Source: Hyphomicrobiales bacterium
Lineage (GTDB): Bacteria > Pseudomonadota > Alphaproteobacteria > Rhizobiales > Beijerinckiaceae
Direction of reading: 5' to 3'
DNA length: 34,738 nucleotides
Assembly (NCBI GenBank): GCA_003241815.1
Contig: QBLV01000006.1
Span: forward strand, 22,423 to 57,160
A model generated the notes under the pieces. That model worked only from the letters and a program-made list of their open reading frames with translations. It searched no databases and was not told the DNA's origin. Positions 7,582 to 16,053 of this stretch are shown in pieces; the first letter of the stretch is position 1, and the number at the start of each line of letters is the position of its first letter. Both the position numbers and the translations under genes were made by a program.

Positions 7582-8463
7582 TTATCGCAGGATCGTGCCG
7601 TTCAGTCCCTGAACCCTGAAACCATCGGCCCATGCAGCGATCGTAAAGCATCGTTCGAGGGCGTGATGGAGCGTTCCATCGAGCTGCCTGGCCTCGGGCT
7701 CAAAATCTGTCGCGGTTAGCTGGAGCGCCCGCAACCGTACGAGTGCGGCTGGCCGGAACCAGAACATCGAGCCTTCGAAAAAGCCCAGGCGCACGGCATC
7801 TTCAGCTGCGCCCATCTGGGTTGCGATGGCTCTGACCCGTGTCTCGTTGCCCATCCAGTAAGGAGCTGCCTGACGATAACAGGCTTCCCATCCGACGATT
7901 CCGACGAGGGGGTCTTCGAACGCCGCCAGCATCCGCGATGTCGCATTGCGCTCGCCCGCCAGTCTGGTGAAGAGGAGCTTGCGCCTGACCTCGCCATCCA
8001 ACAGGTGGGGGCTGCGCTTGGTATGGAGCTTTAGAACCGCGCCGTAGGACTCGAACGTTCCCGCATTCAGAAGAGAGATGAACGGGGCAATATCCCGACC
8101 ACGGTTTTCGCACGAGTGGACGATCACCGCTGGGATGCCCTGGACGAGCTGCCGCGCTTGAGCAACGCGATCGGTCGGTACGGTGAGATGAAGCACCGTA
8201 GCGTCCGGCAGGTTGGCTCGGCAATCGAGAATTTCGGGAAGCAGGTCCAGATAATACAGATGCGCGACGATGGCCGTGCTGATGCCCGGCTGCGGTGCTT
8301 GCCTTCCAAACCGCGCCGCCAGGCTGCGCAGCTTTCGACCTGCGGGCGATACGATCAGGGTCCCGACCGTGAGCGCGGCCACCTTTTGGTAGACGTGACG
8401 AATATAGGCACGGGAGCGCAGCCCGAGATTGTCGATGGCGGTCGAACCTGTGGGATCAGTCAT
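7582..8463 (-). CDS. RgpF-family (rhamnan synthesis F) glycosyltransferase, copy 1
   Basis: This 293-aa protein has the RgpF-family core (named for streptococcal rhamnan synthesis protein F). It shows HLYYLDLLPEI, the block ENRGRDIAPFISLL, VLKLHTKRSPH, GSMFWFRPAAL and ARQLDGTLHHALER. The same blocks occur in the plus-strand gene at 10759-11709, so the two are paralogues. Family members are putative glycosyltransferases of rhamnose-rich polysaccharides; donor and linkage cannot be read from sequence. The open frame extends to 8625, but ATG 8463 is chosen because the extension looks non-coding; the ribosome site is weak and the N-terminus is uncertain. It is transcribed away from wzm-wzt, from a 394-bp divergent intergenic region. 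Confidence 0.8.
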   Translation of the reverse strand: MTDPTGSTAIDNLGLRSRAYIRHVYQKVAALTVGTLIVSPAGRKLRSLAARFGRQAPQPGISTAIVAHLYYLDLLPEILDCRANLPDATVLHLTVPTDRVAQARQLVQGIPAVIVHSCENRGRDIAPFISLLNAGTFESYGAVLKLHTKRSPHLLDGEVRRKLLFTRLAGERNATSRMLAAFEDPLVGIVGWEACYRQAAPYWMGNETRVRAIATQMGAAEDAVRLGFFEGSMFWFRPAALVRLRALQLTATDFEPEARQLDGTLHHALERCFTIAAWADGFRVQGLNGTILR

Positions 8464-8857
8464 GGACGCGGCAAAACTTGGTTCCGGCGATGCGATGCAT
8501 GCGCTGCAAGCTATGTGAAGCCAAGGCAAATTCCAATCTCGCTGCCTCGGTCGGCGGGTCTTCGGGACAAGGGGAGACTGGGTCGGCGTGCGCAGCGTGA
8601 CCTCAACACCACGAGGGGATCTCATCGGGCCTCACCTGAAGCGTTCCGGGACAACGCGCGATTGCGGCCTGGTGCCGCTCCCCGTCCCGCGTTTCGGCCT
8701 TATTGACGACCCCCTCGCCTTGCAGGCTGGGCATCGTCAATCGGCCTGCCGGGACAGGGTTCTTGCCCTCATCCGGTCTTGCCAAAATGCGAGCGTCCGT
8801 GCTTTTGGGTGACATTCACGGAGAGCTCTGCACTGCGGAGCAGCGAGAAAGATCTTC
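8464..8857. other. Divergent intergenic region between rgpF-like copy 1 and wzm
   Basis: No gene is assigned. The interval must hold the start signals for the minus-strand RgpF-like gene and the plus-strand exporter operon. I found no good -35/-10 pair; weak elements such as TTGACG near 8703 lack a partner. The minus-strand frame upstream of 8463 is open to 8625 but is rich in arginine and proline, and shows no family sequence. Confidence 0.3.
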
Positions 8858-9646
8858 ATGAGTTTGGTGGCAGAAGGCGCAGCGGATGTCCGGGGAGGCT
8901 TCGCCGCCTGGCGGATGTGGTGGATGCTCGCGAAAAACGACGTCACCCGCAGGTACCGTCGTTCGCGGGTCGGCCAGCTCTGGTTAACCCTCAGCATGGG
9001 CGTGATGATCTTCGGTATGGGAGGGGTCTACGCCTCGCTGTTCGGCACCTCAATGGCGGATTATCTTCCCCATCTGGGCACGAGCCTTGTGCTTTGGGGG
9101 CTCATATCGTCGGTCATCACCGAGAGCTGCACGAGTTTTACTGAAAACGAGAATATCATACGCCAGATCGCGCTCCCGCGATTCACCTACACCCTTCGAA
9201 CGATTTCCAGGAACATCTTCGTTCTCGGGCATAATCTAATTATACTTCCGATACTGTATACCCTGACAGGATCTCCTGTAAATCTTCATATACTCCTATT
9301 TATTCCTGGGCTGCTTCTGGTCTTGTTCAATTTGGCTTGGGTTGGTTATCTTCTCGCGATTCTGTCGGCGCGTTTCCGTGACATTCCGCAGATCGTATCG
9401 AGCATTGTTCAAATCGCCTTCTTCGTCTCGCCGGTCGTTTTCAAGCCCTCGCAACTACGACTGGATCACCCCGTGCTGATCCTGAATCCCTTTGCCAGCA
9501 TGCTGGACGTCATGCGTGAGCCATTGCTGGGCAATTTGCCGAGCCCGGTATCGTATCTGATCCTCGCCATTCTGCTCGTTTGCGGCTGGCTGGCGACCTT
9601 GGCGTTCGCGGGAAAATACAGCCATCGCGTCGTGTATTGGCTTTGA
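8858..9646 (+). CDS. wzm: Polysaccharide ABC transporter permease (Wzm-like)
   Basis: This 262-aa ABC-2-type inner-membrane permease has about six hydrophobic segments: roughly 43-65, 75-92, 112-135, 143-170, 182-200 and 232-250. The N-terminal cytoplasmic NDVTRRYRRSRVGQLW segment is the typical amphipathic entry of Wzm/KpsM/RfbA proteins. With the next gene it would export lipid-linked O-antigen-like polysaccharide across the inner membrane. ATG 8858 is preceded by GAGAAAG. wzt starts 7 bp after the stop. The middle of the gene (9180-9300) falls to about 40% GC, well below the flanks, suggesting foreign origin. Confidence 0.88.
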   Translation: MSLVAEGAADVRGGFAAWRMWWMLAKNDVTRRYRRSRVGQLWLTLSMGVMIFGMGGVYASLFGTSMADYLPHLGTSLVLWGLISSVITESCTSFTENENIIRQIALPRFTYTLRTISRNIFVLGHNLIILPILYTLTGSPVNLHILLFIPGLLLVLFNLAWVGYLLAILSARFRDIPQIVSSIVQIAFFVSPVVFKPSQLRLDHPVLILNPFASMLDVMREPLLGNLPSPVSYLILAILLVCGWLATLAFAGKYSHRVVYWL

Positions 9647-9653
9647 GGACATT

Positions 9654-10415
9654 ATGGCTCACATCGCCCTGGATAAGGCTAGCGTCGAACTGGCCGTTTA
9701 TAACTCTCGTGGCCGCGCGCTGAAGAGCGAGATTTTGCGCCGGACCGTTGGGGGGGGGCTTCAGAACAGCCGCGACAAGAGCATTCAGGTTGTAAAGGCT
9801 CTGAACGAGGTCAGCTTCGAGGCGCGTGACGGCGACCGTATTGGGGTGGTCGGCGGCAATGGTGCCGGTAAGACCACCCTTTTGAGAGTGTTGAGCCGCG
9901 TCTATCCTCCGACCTCCGGAAAGGTCTCTGTCGAGGGGCGCATCTCGTCGCTGATAGACCTGTCCATGGGCATGGACAGCGACGCCACGGGTTACGAAAA
10001 CATCGAGATGCGCGGCACCATGCTGGGTCTCGATCGGCGCCAGGCGCAGGCCATCGTGCCGGACGTCGAAGATTTCAGCCAGCTCGGCGAATTCCTGTCC
10101 CTGCCGATCCGGACATATTCCAGCGGCATGATGCTCAGACTAGCTTTCGCCGTCAGCACGGCCGTCCATCCGGACATCCTGATCCTCGACGAGGTGATAG
10201 GCGTCGGCGATGCAGCTTTCGCGGAACGCGCCGAGCAGAGGCTGCAGAGCATGATCCAGAAGGCGAGCATCATGTTCCTCGCCTCGCACGACAACGGCTC
10301 GATCAAGCGGTTCTGCAATCGGACGCTCTGGATGAAGGGCGGGTCATTGATGATGGACGGGAGCCCGGAGGAGGTCTTGGCAGCCTACGCCGCCGACGGT
10401 GCGCCACCGATGTGA
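9654..10415 (+). CDS. wzt: Polysaccharide ABC transporter ATP-binding protein (Wzt-like, short form)
   Basis: This 253-aa ATPase partners the Wzm-like permease. It has Walker A GGNGAGKTT (67-75), the signature YSSGM (155-159), Walker B LILDEVIGVGD (176-186) and the switch histidine in LASHDN. The long N-terminal stretch before Walker A, including VVKALNEVSF, is typical of Wzt/TagH-type proteins. It stops where longer Wzt proteins continue into a C-terminal carbohydrate-binding domain that reads a terminal glycan cap. By family knowledge, short forms export without cap recognition, with synthesis and transport coupled. GAGGA at 9645-9649 is a clear ribosome site. Confidence 0.9.
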   Translation: MAHIALDKASVELAVYNSRGRALKSEILRRTVGGGLQNSRDKSIQVVKALNEVSFEARDGDRIGVVGGNGAGKTTLLRVLSRVYPPTSGKVSVEGRISSLIDLSMGMDSDATGYENIEMRGTMLGLDRRQAQAIVPDVEDFSQLGEFLSLPIRTYSSGMMLRLAFAVSTAVHPDILILDEVIGVGDAAFAERAEQRLQSMIQKASIMFLASHDNGSIKRFCNRTLWMKGGSLMMDGSPEEVLAAYAADGAPPM

Positions 10416-10758
10416 AAGTTCATGTCGCGCGAGCAAGATCGATGTGTGTCATGAGCTGTCGAGTCAGAAGGGCCAAGGCCGTGAGCTTCGGCCGGAAATG
10501 GAGTGCGCTCTCGGGAAAGGAAGAACACTGAGCTGGTCCATTGGACGGGATACGCTATCCGCCCCGTGAGCCAGCCGAAGGCTGCTGGCGGCATGTCCCA
10601 GTCGCGTTTCATCGTTGCCCCGCCACAGCTCTCGCCGACAGCGTTCAAACGCACGTGCTGCCCGGCACGCGTGTTCTGGCCCAAGATGGTTGCCATTGCG
10701 GGTTACGTCCGAAGTAAATCGTGATGATTGGTCCCACATGCGGGACGGCAGGAATTTC
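10416..10758. other. 343-bp intergenic region after wzt, no gene assigned
   Basis: Both strands contain only short frames without family resemblance. A modest hairpin, GGCCG/CGGCC near 10478-10495, lacks a T-run. The plus-strand frame of the next RgpF-like gene is open back to 10615 but reads as unrelated basic sequence before MNLPSNPSG. The gap could hold a separate promoter for that gene; none was recognised. Confidence 0.3.
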
Positions 10759-11709
10759 ATGAATCTACCATCCAACCCGTCTGGAACGATCATCGCCGTG
10801 TTCGTTCACGTCCACTATCTCGATGTCTGGACGGAACTGTCTGAGCTGATTGCGGAGCGCATCGATCTGCCCTTCAGATTGATTGTGACGACGTCGCTGC
10901 AGGATGCGGTACTGGCGAGGCCGCACACACCGCATATGACGTCGATGGACGTGATTGCCGTCGAGAATCGGGGGCGTGACATTCTCCCCTTCATCCGGGC
11001 ACTGGCCGAAATCCGGGACTTTGACATCGGGCTGAAACTTCACACGAAAAAATCGCCGCAGCGGTCCGACGGCACCGCGTGGCGCAACGAAATCTATCGG
11101 CAGCTCATGCCTTCGCGCGGCGCCACGGCGGAGCTGGTCGCGGCCATGGCCGCCGAGCGTCGCGTGGGCTTTGTCGCTCCGGACGGGTTTAGCCTCAGCG
11201 TCCGTCCCTGGATTTTCGGCAACGGGCCCGTGATGAGCGCAGCGATGGCGACCTTGGGACGCGAGCTGACCGAGGACGAGCTGGATGACGTCTTTTTCGC
11301 AGCGGGCTCGATGTTTTGGTTTCGCCGCGAGGGGCTGGCCGCGCTGGCGAATGAGAGGCTGCAGGCTCTCTTCGAGGCCGAGGAGGGTCAGCTCGACGGC
11401 ACAGTCGCTCACGCCGTCGAACGCCTGTTCCCTGTTGTTATCGGCAGACAGGGCCTCGTTTCGACGTCGAGGGCCGCCCTGCTAGCGGCGCAACCCGGGG
11501 CCCCGGTCGACACGATCGTCGCGCTCGCACGAGAGCACGCAGATATCCCCAATGTGTACTTCCCGGCAGCAGGCATCGCCGCGGGAGCCGAGGTCGCGCC
11601 GTCGCCGCCGCCCACGCCGTCAATGTCGCTTGTGCGGGCTCTGGCGCGCGCCTGTCCGGCTCCCTTGCGACGCTTGCTGCGGAAGCTCCTCATGCGTGGA
11701 GCGCACTAA
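10759..11709 (+). CDS. RgpF-family (rhamnan synthesis F) glycosyltransferase, copy 2
   Basis: This 316-aa paralogue of the gene at 7582-8463 shares VHYLDVW, the block ENRGRDILPFIRAL, GLKLHTKKSPQ, AAGSMFWFRREGL and EGQLDGTVAHAVERL. A C-terminal extension of about 75 residues, basic and proline-rich (PSPPPTPS then a cluster of R/L), is absent from copy 1. The likely role is addition of a deoxyhexose, plausibly rhamnose, to the exported glycan; this is inferred from family and context. ATG 10759 is preceded by CAGGAA; an upstream in-frame ATG at 10738 lacks a ribosome site. It follows wzm-wzt on the same strand and converges with the next gene across only 14 bp. Confidence 0.82.
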   Translation: MNLPSNPSGTIIAVFVHVHYLDVWTELSELIAERIDLPFRLIVTTSLQDAVLARPHTPHMTSMDVIAVENRGRDILPFIRALAEIRDFDIGLKLHTKKSPQRSDGTAWRNEIYRQLMPSRGATAELVAAMAAERRVGFVAPDGFSLSVRPWIFGNGPVMSAAMATLGRELTEDELDDVFFAAGSMFWFRREGLAALANERLQALFEAEEGQLDGTVAHAVERLFPVVIGRQGLVSTSRAALLAAQPGAPVDTIVALAREHADIPNVYFPAAGIAAGAEVAPSPPPTPSMSLVRALARACPAPLRRLLRKLLMRGAH

Positions 11710-11723
11710 GCCGCGTTGCCTGG

Positions 11724-14700
11724 CTAGCTTGGCTTTTGGGCGCCCAAGTCAGCGAAGATTTCCTTGAGCCGCGACGAGGCGATCTCGCCCACATTGTCGG
11801 TGCCGAACCGACGGGCGATGAACTGCTGACCCGCAGCGGCGCGCGCCGCCGCCTCAGCAGGCTCCGAGACCACCCGTATCATCGCCTCGGCACAGGCGGC
11901 CTCGTCCGGCTCTGCCCAGACCTGTCCGTCGGTATGGACATATCCGTCTGCAGGTACGGGCCGGAGTCTGTAGGGAATTGGATAGCCGGTTTCGGCCGTG
12001 AGGAATTCGGCATTTCCCGAATAGCCCGTTCCGATCACCGACCTCCCGAAGGCCATCGCCTCCGCCATCCCCAGTCCGAACCCTTCGGCGCGATGCATCG
12101 ACACGTAGCAGTCAGCCGATTTCAGAAGTGCCAGCATTTCCTTGCGGTCGACTGTACGGTCCATGATCTCGATCCGGCCGTCCTCGCGCGCTGCGTCGCG
12201 CAAATACTGCTTGATCTCCGGAAAATGGCCGACGGCGCCCGTCGACTTGACAATGAGGCTCACAGGCGTGGCCGGATCGACGAAAGCCTTCCTGAAGGCC
12301 CGCACGACGGCGAGCGGATTCTTGCGCTGGGGGAAGGAGAAATAGTCGAACGAGAACAGGAAATAGAAACGGCGGGGATCCAGCCCGAAATGGGCTCTGC
12401 CGTCGATGGCGACCTCCTCAACCTCGACGCAGGGGGGTACGACGGTAATCGTCTTGTCGAAGATGTGGCGGAAGCTATCGGCGACGAATTCGTTCGGCGC
12501 CCAGATTTCGTCCACGCGTGCCAGCTTCTCGCGCCACTCTTCGGGCGCCCGGCTGAGCTCCCAGTACGTCCGCAGGATGTTGTAGCTGTGGTCGAAGCGG
12601 GATCGGTTGATGTTGTCGAAAACGGTGGCCAGTTCGTTTGCCGCCACCTCGATCACGTTGACCGCATAGCGGTTCGCACGGTCGTAGTGCTGCTGCATGA
12701 AGGGAGCGGAGCGGCGTCCCTCGACCCCGACGGTGAAGGGGTGGATCCCGATACGGACGTCGGTCGTTGCGAGCGCACGGGCCAGCCCGCGCAGCGACTC
12801 GCCCAGTCCGAGATCGGCGTCGATATATCCGACGAGGAGGGCAGCGTTTGCCAGAATCGGCGGTTTGCGCCGATACGGCGCAATCCAATCGAGGAACTTC
12901 TCGCGGCCCATTCGCCCCGCTCTTTGGGCAGCGCGCACCACATGACGAGACCGGTGCGTCGAAAATTGCCGGATCTCGTTGCCGATCATTCGTCCTGCCG
13001 TCGCGAGATCCCGATCCTGCCATGTTCGCCCGAACTGCTGGATCAGCCGGCCCATTGTCATGACGCGCCGCGCGACTGCGCCGCTGGCCCGCCGCATTCC
13101 CTTCTGCGGATCCGAGGTCGGTCCCGACAAGCTGATCGCCTGTAGCGAGGAGCCTAGCCGCTTCTCCATCAGCTCGAGTTTCGCGCGTGGATCGCGTACC
13201 TGCATATCGGGCAGCAGCCTGTAGAGCGCCATGATGGTGTGGCGGATGGTGAAGCCTCCACGCACCATGTTGAGGCCGCTGAGCGCGAGGCGGCGATAAT
13301 CCTGCGCATCGAGGCTGAACGATTCCTCCAGCCTGCGCTCCAGCACATCGAGATCGGGTTGAAATGCCGAAGGGTCATGTTCCGATCGCGGAAAGAGCAG
13401 AGCGTGTTCGTGATCGAAGTCAGCGGCCGCACCGTAGTCCGGTCGGATGGCCGGCGTTCCACACGCCAGGGATTCGAGCACCGCCATGCAGGATCGTGCG
13501 CCGGTCCCCAGGCAAATCGTGAAGTCGGCCGCGCGATACAGCTCGGCAGAGAGTTCGGCATCGACATCCGACAGAATGTCACGTGCCTCGATGCCTTCGA
13601 GTTCGAAAGTCGCTATCCGGAACGGGCCTATACGATAACTGGAATCGGGCGTGCGGCCGACAGCGTTGATGACCTGCCGACCGACGAGCACCAGAGAGGC
13701 TTCCCGCCCGGTCGACCTGAAGCGCCGCCAGGCGTCCAGCGATTTGGCCAAGGTCGCCGCGTTCCCGTCATCGGCGACCAGCAGATAGGTCTTGGCCGAG
13801 GAGAACGGCCGCGCCACACCCCAGGGATGGTAGACGTCCGTCTCGACCCCCACGGGGATGTGAAAGACCGACTGGAAGCCCATCTCGAGCATAAGGCGAC
13901 GGGTCCACTCCGACGATGTCAGGATCGCCTCGTGCTTTCCGACATATTTGGCCCAGTGGGCCGGCAGAGACCCTCCGGCGAAAGTCGTCAGAAGATAGCC
14001 GGCATCAGGGGCGCCCGGTTGACCGATGACGAGTTCCGGCCCTCCTTCGTCGAGCAGGCCGTAGCTCCTGAGATAGGCGCCGATCGCCAGGTCGAGCGGG
14101 TTTTGCAAGCGCGAGCGCGGATCGGCGCAGACATGGCCGACCCGGAATCCCAGATGCTTGCTGGCGAAGTAAAGCCGGTTTTTGGCGATGTAGCTCGCCT
14201 TTCGCGTGGTCTTTTCGAGATTGAAGGTCGAGCTGGAAAAATGCTCGATTTGCGCGTGAGGAATATACGCGCAGCTATATCCCGCCTTCTGGAGACGAAT
14301 GCCGAGGTCGGCATCCTCGTGATAGAAACCGAATTCATCGTCGAGCAGTCCGGTCTTCTCAATGGCCGAGACGCGGACCAGAGCGCAGGTGAGCTCGCAG
14401 AAGTCGGAATCGAGACGCTGCGCCGCCAAATCAGGCCCGTGCGTGTCGTGGAAGAAGTCGACCCGCTCCAGATCCCAGCAAACCCGATACGACAGGGGCT
14501 GGTCATCCAGCGTCTCGTCGATGATGACCTGCGATGGCGCTGTGATCCCGAGATGCGGGTCCTCATCCATCGCCGTCAGGAGCTGCTGCAGAACATCTGT
14601 CATGAAGACGATGTCATTGTTCGACAGGCAGACATAGTCCGCGTTCCGTTCGCGGGCCAGGCGAATGCCGATGTTGCAGGCTTCAGTGTAGGTGTGAGGC

Positions 14701-14888
14701 CGGTGCAGCTGGACGCACTCGACGCCGTGCTCGCTGCAGATGGCGGCCGTGTCGTCTGTGCTGCCCTGGTCGAGAACGACGATCGACGTGGATGGCCACC
14801 GTAAAGTCGGCAGCATTCGCGCGAGAAGGCTGCCGCCGTTGATCGACGGAATAGCCATTAGGATCCGGGAACTCTCGAAACTCACCAT
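11724..14888 (-). CDS. Three-domain glycosyltransferase (GT2 + degenerate GT4-like + GT4)
   Basis: This 1054-aa protein joins three modules. Residues about 7-245 are a GT-A (GT2) domain with VLDQGSTDDT, a SNNDIVF motif in the DxD position and FYHEDADLGIRLQKAG. Residues about 295-565 resemble a GT-B (GT4) half, but the usual E-x7-E is missing its first glutamate (GARSCMAVLES). A helical, basic linker (570-675) leads to a full GT4 domain (685-1045) with a complete E-x7-E in RAEGFGLGMAEAMAFG. It probably adds two different sugars in sequence, with the middle domain perhaps structural. ATG 14888 is used; the frame also opens at TTG 14891. It lies last in the minus-strand cluster, 176 bp after the FkbM gene. 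Sugars and linkages are unknown. Confidence 0.85.
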   Translation of the reverse strand: MVSFESSRILMAIPSINGGSLLARMLPTLRWPSTSIVVLDQGSTDDTAAICSEHGVECVQLHRPHTYTEACNIGIRLARERNADYVCLSNNDIVFMTDVLQQLLTAMDEDPHLGITAPSQVIIDETLDDQPLSYRVCWDLERVDFFHDTHGPDLAAQRLDSDFCELTCALVRVSAIEKTGLLDDEFGFYHEDADLGIRLQKAGYSCAYIPHAQIEHFSSSTFNLEKTTRKASYIAKNRLYFASKHLGFRVGHVCADPRSRLQNPLDLAIGAYLRSYGLLDEGGPELVIGQPGAPDAGYLLTTFAGGSLPAHWAKYVGKHEAILTSSEWTRRLMLEMGFQSVFHIPVGVETDVYHPWGVARPFSSAKTYLLVADDGNAATLAKSLDAWRRFRSTGREASLVLVGRQVINAVGRTPDSSYRIGPFRIATFELEGIEARDILSDVDAELSAELYRAADFTICLGTGARSCMAVLESLACGTPAIRPDYGAAADFDHEHALLFPRSEHDPSAFQPDLDVLERRLEESFSLDAQDYRRLALSGLNMVRGGFTIRHTIMALYRLLPDMQVRDPRAKLELMEKRLGSSLQAISLSGPTSDPQKGMRRASGAVARRVMTMGRLIQQFGRTWQDRDLATAGRMIGNEIRQFSTHRSRHVVRAAQRAGRMGREKFLDWIAPYRRKPPILANAALLVGYIDADLGLGESLRGLARALATTDVRIGIHPFTVGVEGRRSAPFMQQHYDRANRYAVNVIEVAANELATVFDNINRSRFDHSYNILRTYWELSRAPEEWREKLARVDEIWAPNEFVADSFRHIFDKTITVVPPCVEVEEVAIDGRAHFGLDPRRFYFLFSFDYFSFPQRKNPLAVVRAFRKAFVDPATPVSLIVKSTGAVGHFPEIKQYLRDAAREDGRIEIMDRTVDRKEMLALLKSADCYVSMHRAEGFGLGMAEAMAFGRSVIGTGYSGNAEFLTAETGYPIPYRLRPVPADGYVHTDGQVWAEPDEAACAEAMIRVVSEPAEAAARAAAGQQFIARRFGTDNVGEIASSRLKEIFADLGAQKPS

Positions 14889-15064
14889 CAACGGGTCGTC
14901 CTTGCTCGCAGCGGCCCGCTGCCAAATATCTATGATCGAACCGGGACCAGCCGCCGGTCCAAGCTGCTTCGTCGATCCGACACGATTGTCGATACCGCGC
15001 CGATGGCGGCCCCGCCGTCTCGATCGCCAACCGAAGAAGCTAATCTCGTGCGATCAGCCGGAAG

Positions 15065-15976
15065 CTAGCGGGCAGAATAGGCGAGCTCCAGTTCGGCAAT
15101 CCGCTTTTGATCCGCTTTGTGGGTCTCGTAAAGAGCTGTCATGCGTTGGTTCGCTTCATTCAGGGATGTTTCGAGCATATGAAACGCCGTCTCGAGCTCT
15201 TTGATCCGCTCTTGTGCCCTCCCATGAATGGCAAATATCGACTCCGCGTCAGCCTGGAACCCTTTTCTTCGTTCTATTTCATCGACGAGGCTCGACATGA
15301 CGAAGTTATCGAAAGGATTGGGAGGTGACTGGAAGTGCTGGATCAGCTCCTTCGTCCGTTCTTGCGGGATATACCAGTCGTTGAGCCCGTCAAACCAGCA
15401 CCTCTCATAGCGGTGGCCGAGCAGCAGGTCCTCGAACTCCTCCCGCACAAGCTCTGAGGACAGCGGCTTGGTCGCTTCGATTACCACAATCCATGGCCTG
15501 AACACGTCAAGCCGACAGCCCTCCAAAACGCTTCGTTCTGAGCCTTCCACATCGATCTTGAGGAAATGAACGTCAGGCGAGCCGTTGGACGTCCAGAGGT
15601 CGAAGACTGTTGTGATGTCAACGTCGACATTCTCGGATTGCGGATAATCCGACCCCGAATGGAGTTCTGCGATCTCGCCACTCAAAGTCGACAGGCCGGT
15701 CCCTGCGATGCGGTGAAACGTGGCCTTTCCCGGTTTTGCGCCTGCCGCCATTTGGATATTCAGGTCGAGCGGCCGCTGCGTACGGAGACGCTCGGCAAAG
15801 AAGGCTTCTGGCTCGATGTTGATGCCACGCCACCCCCGTTCGTAGAAGGCCTGCGTGACCGATCCCTCTCGGGGATCTGCAGCACCCACATCAATGTAGA
15901 AGCCTGCCGCCACGTGCTTCAGAGCGCGCCAAAGCAGGACATCCTCGAAATTCTGCGCATAAGAAACGAATGTCAC
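15065..15976 (-). CDS. FkbM-family methyltransferase with C-terminal coiled coil
   Basis: This 303-aa SAM-dependent methyltransferase of the FkbM family has SYAQNFEDVLLWRAL at the N-terminus, the SAM motif FYIDVGAADPREGS (27-40) and FLKIDVEGSERSVLEG. The last 70 residues or so (235-303) are charged and heptad-like (ERIKELETAFHMLETSLNEA), predicting a coiled coil not needed for catalysis. FkbM enzymes O-methylate sugars or polyketides; here a glycan hydroxyl is the likely acceptor. The start is GTG 15976 with AAGGAGAG about 11 bases upstream. It is preceded by another methyltransferase with a coiled coil, so the two could act on the same chain or interact. Confidence 0.85.
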   Translation of the reverse strand: MTFVSYAQNFEDVLLWRALKHVAAGFYIDVGAADPREGSVTQAFYERGWRGINIEPEAFFAERLRTQRPLDLNIQMAAGAKPGKATFHRIAGTGLSTLSGEIAELHSGSDYPQSENVDVDITTVFDLWTSNGSPDVHFLKIDVEGSERSVLEGCRLDVFRPWIVVIEATKPLSSELVREEFEDLLLGHRYERCWFDGLNDWYIPQERTKELIQHFQSPPNPFDNFVMSSLVDEIERRKGFQADAESIFAIHGRAQERIKELETAFHMLETSLNEANQRMTALYETHKADQKRIAELELAYSAR

Positions 15977-16053
15977 GAGGTTGGGCTCTCCTTGCGTCGC
16001 AAGAGAGTGCCGGCGCTACGGCGATCGCCGACGTTCCGGCACTGCATGCATTG

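Noticed and set aside
10478-10495. GGCCG/CGGCC hairpin after wzt as terminator
   Set aside because: Short stem with no following T-run; such stems are frequent by chance at this GC content.
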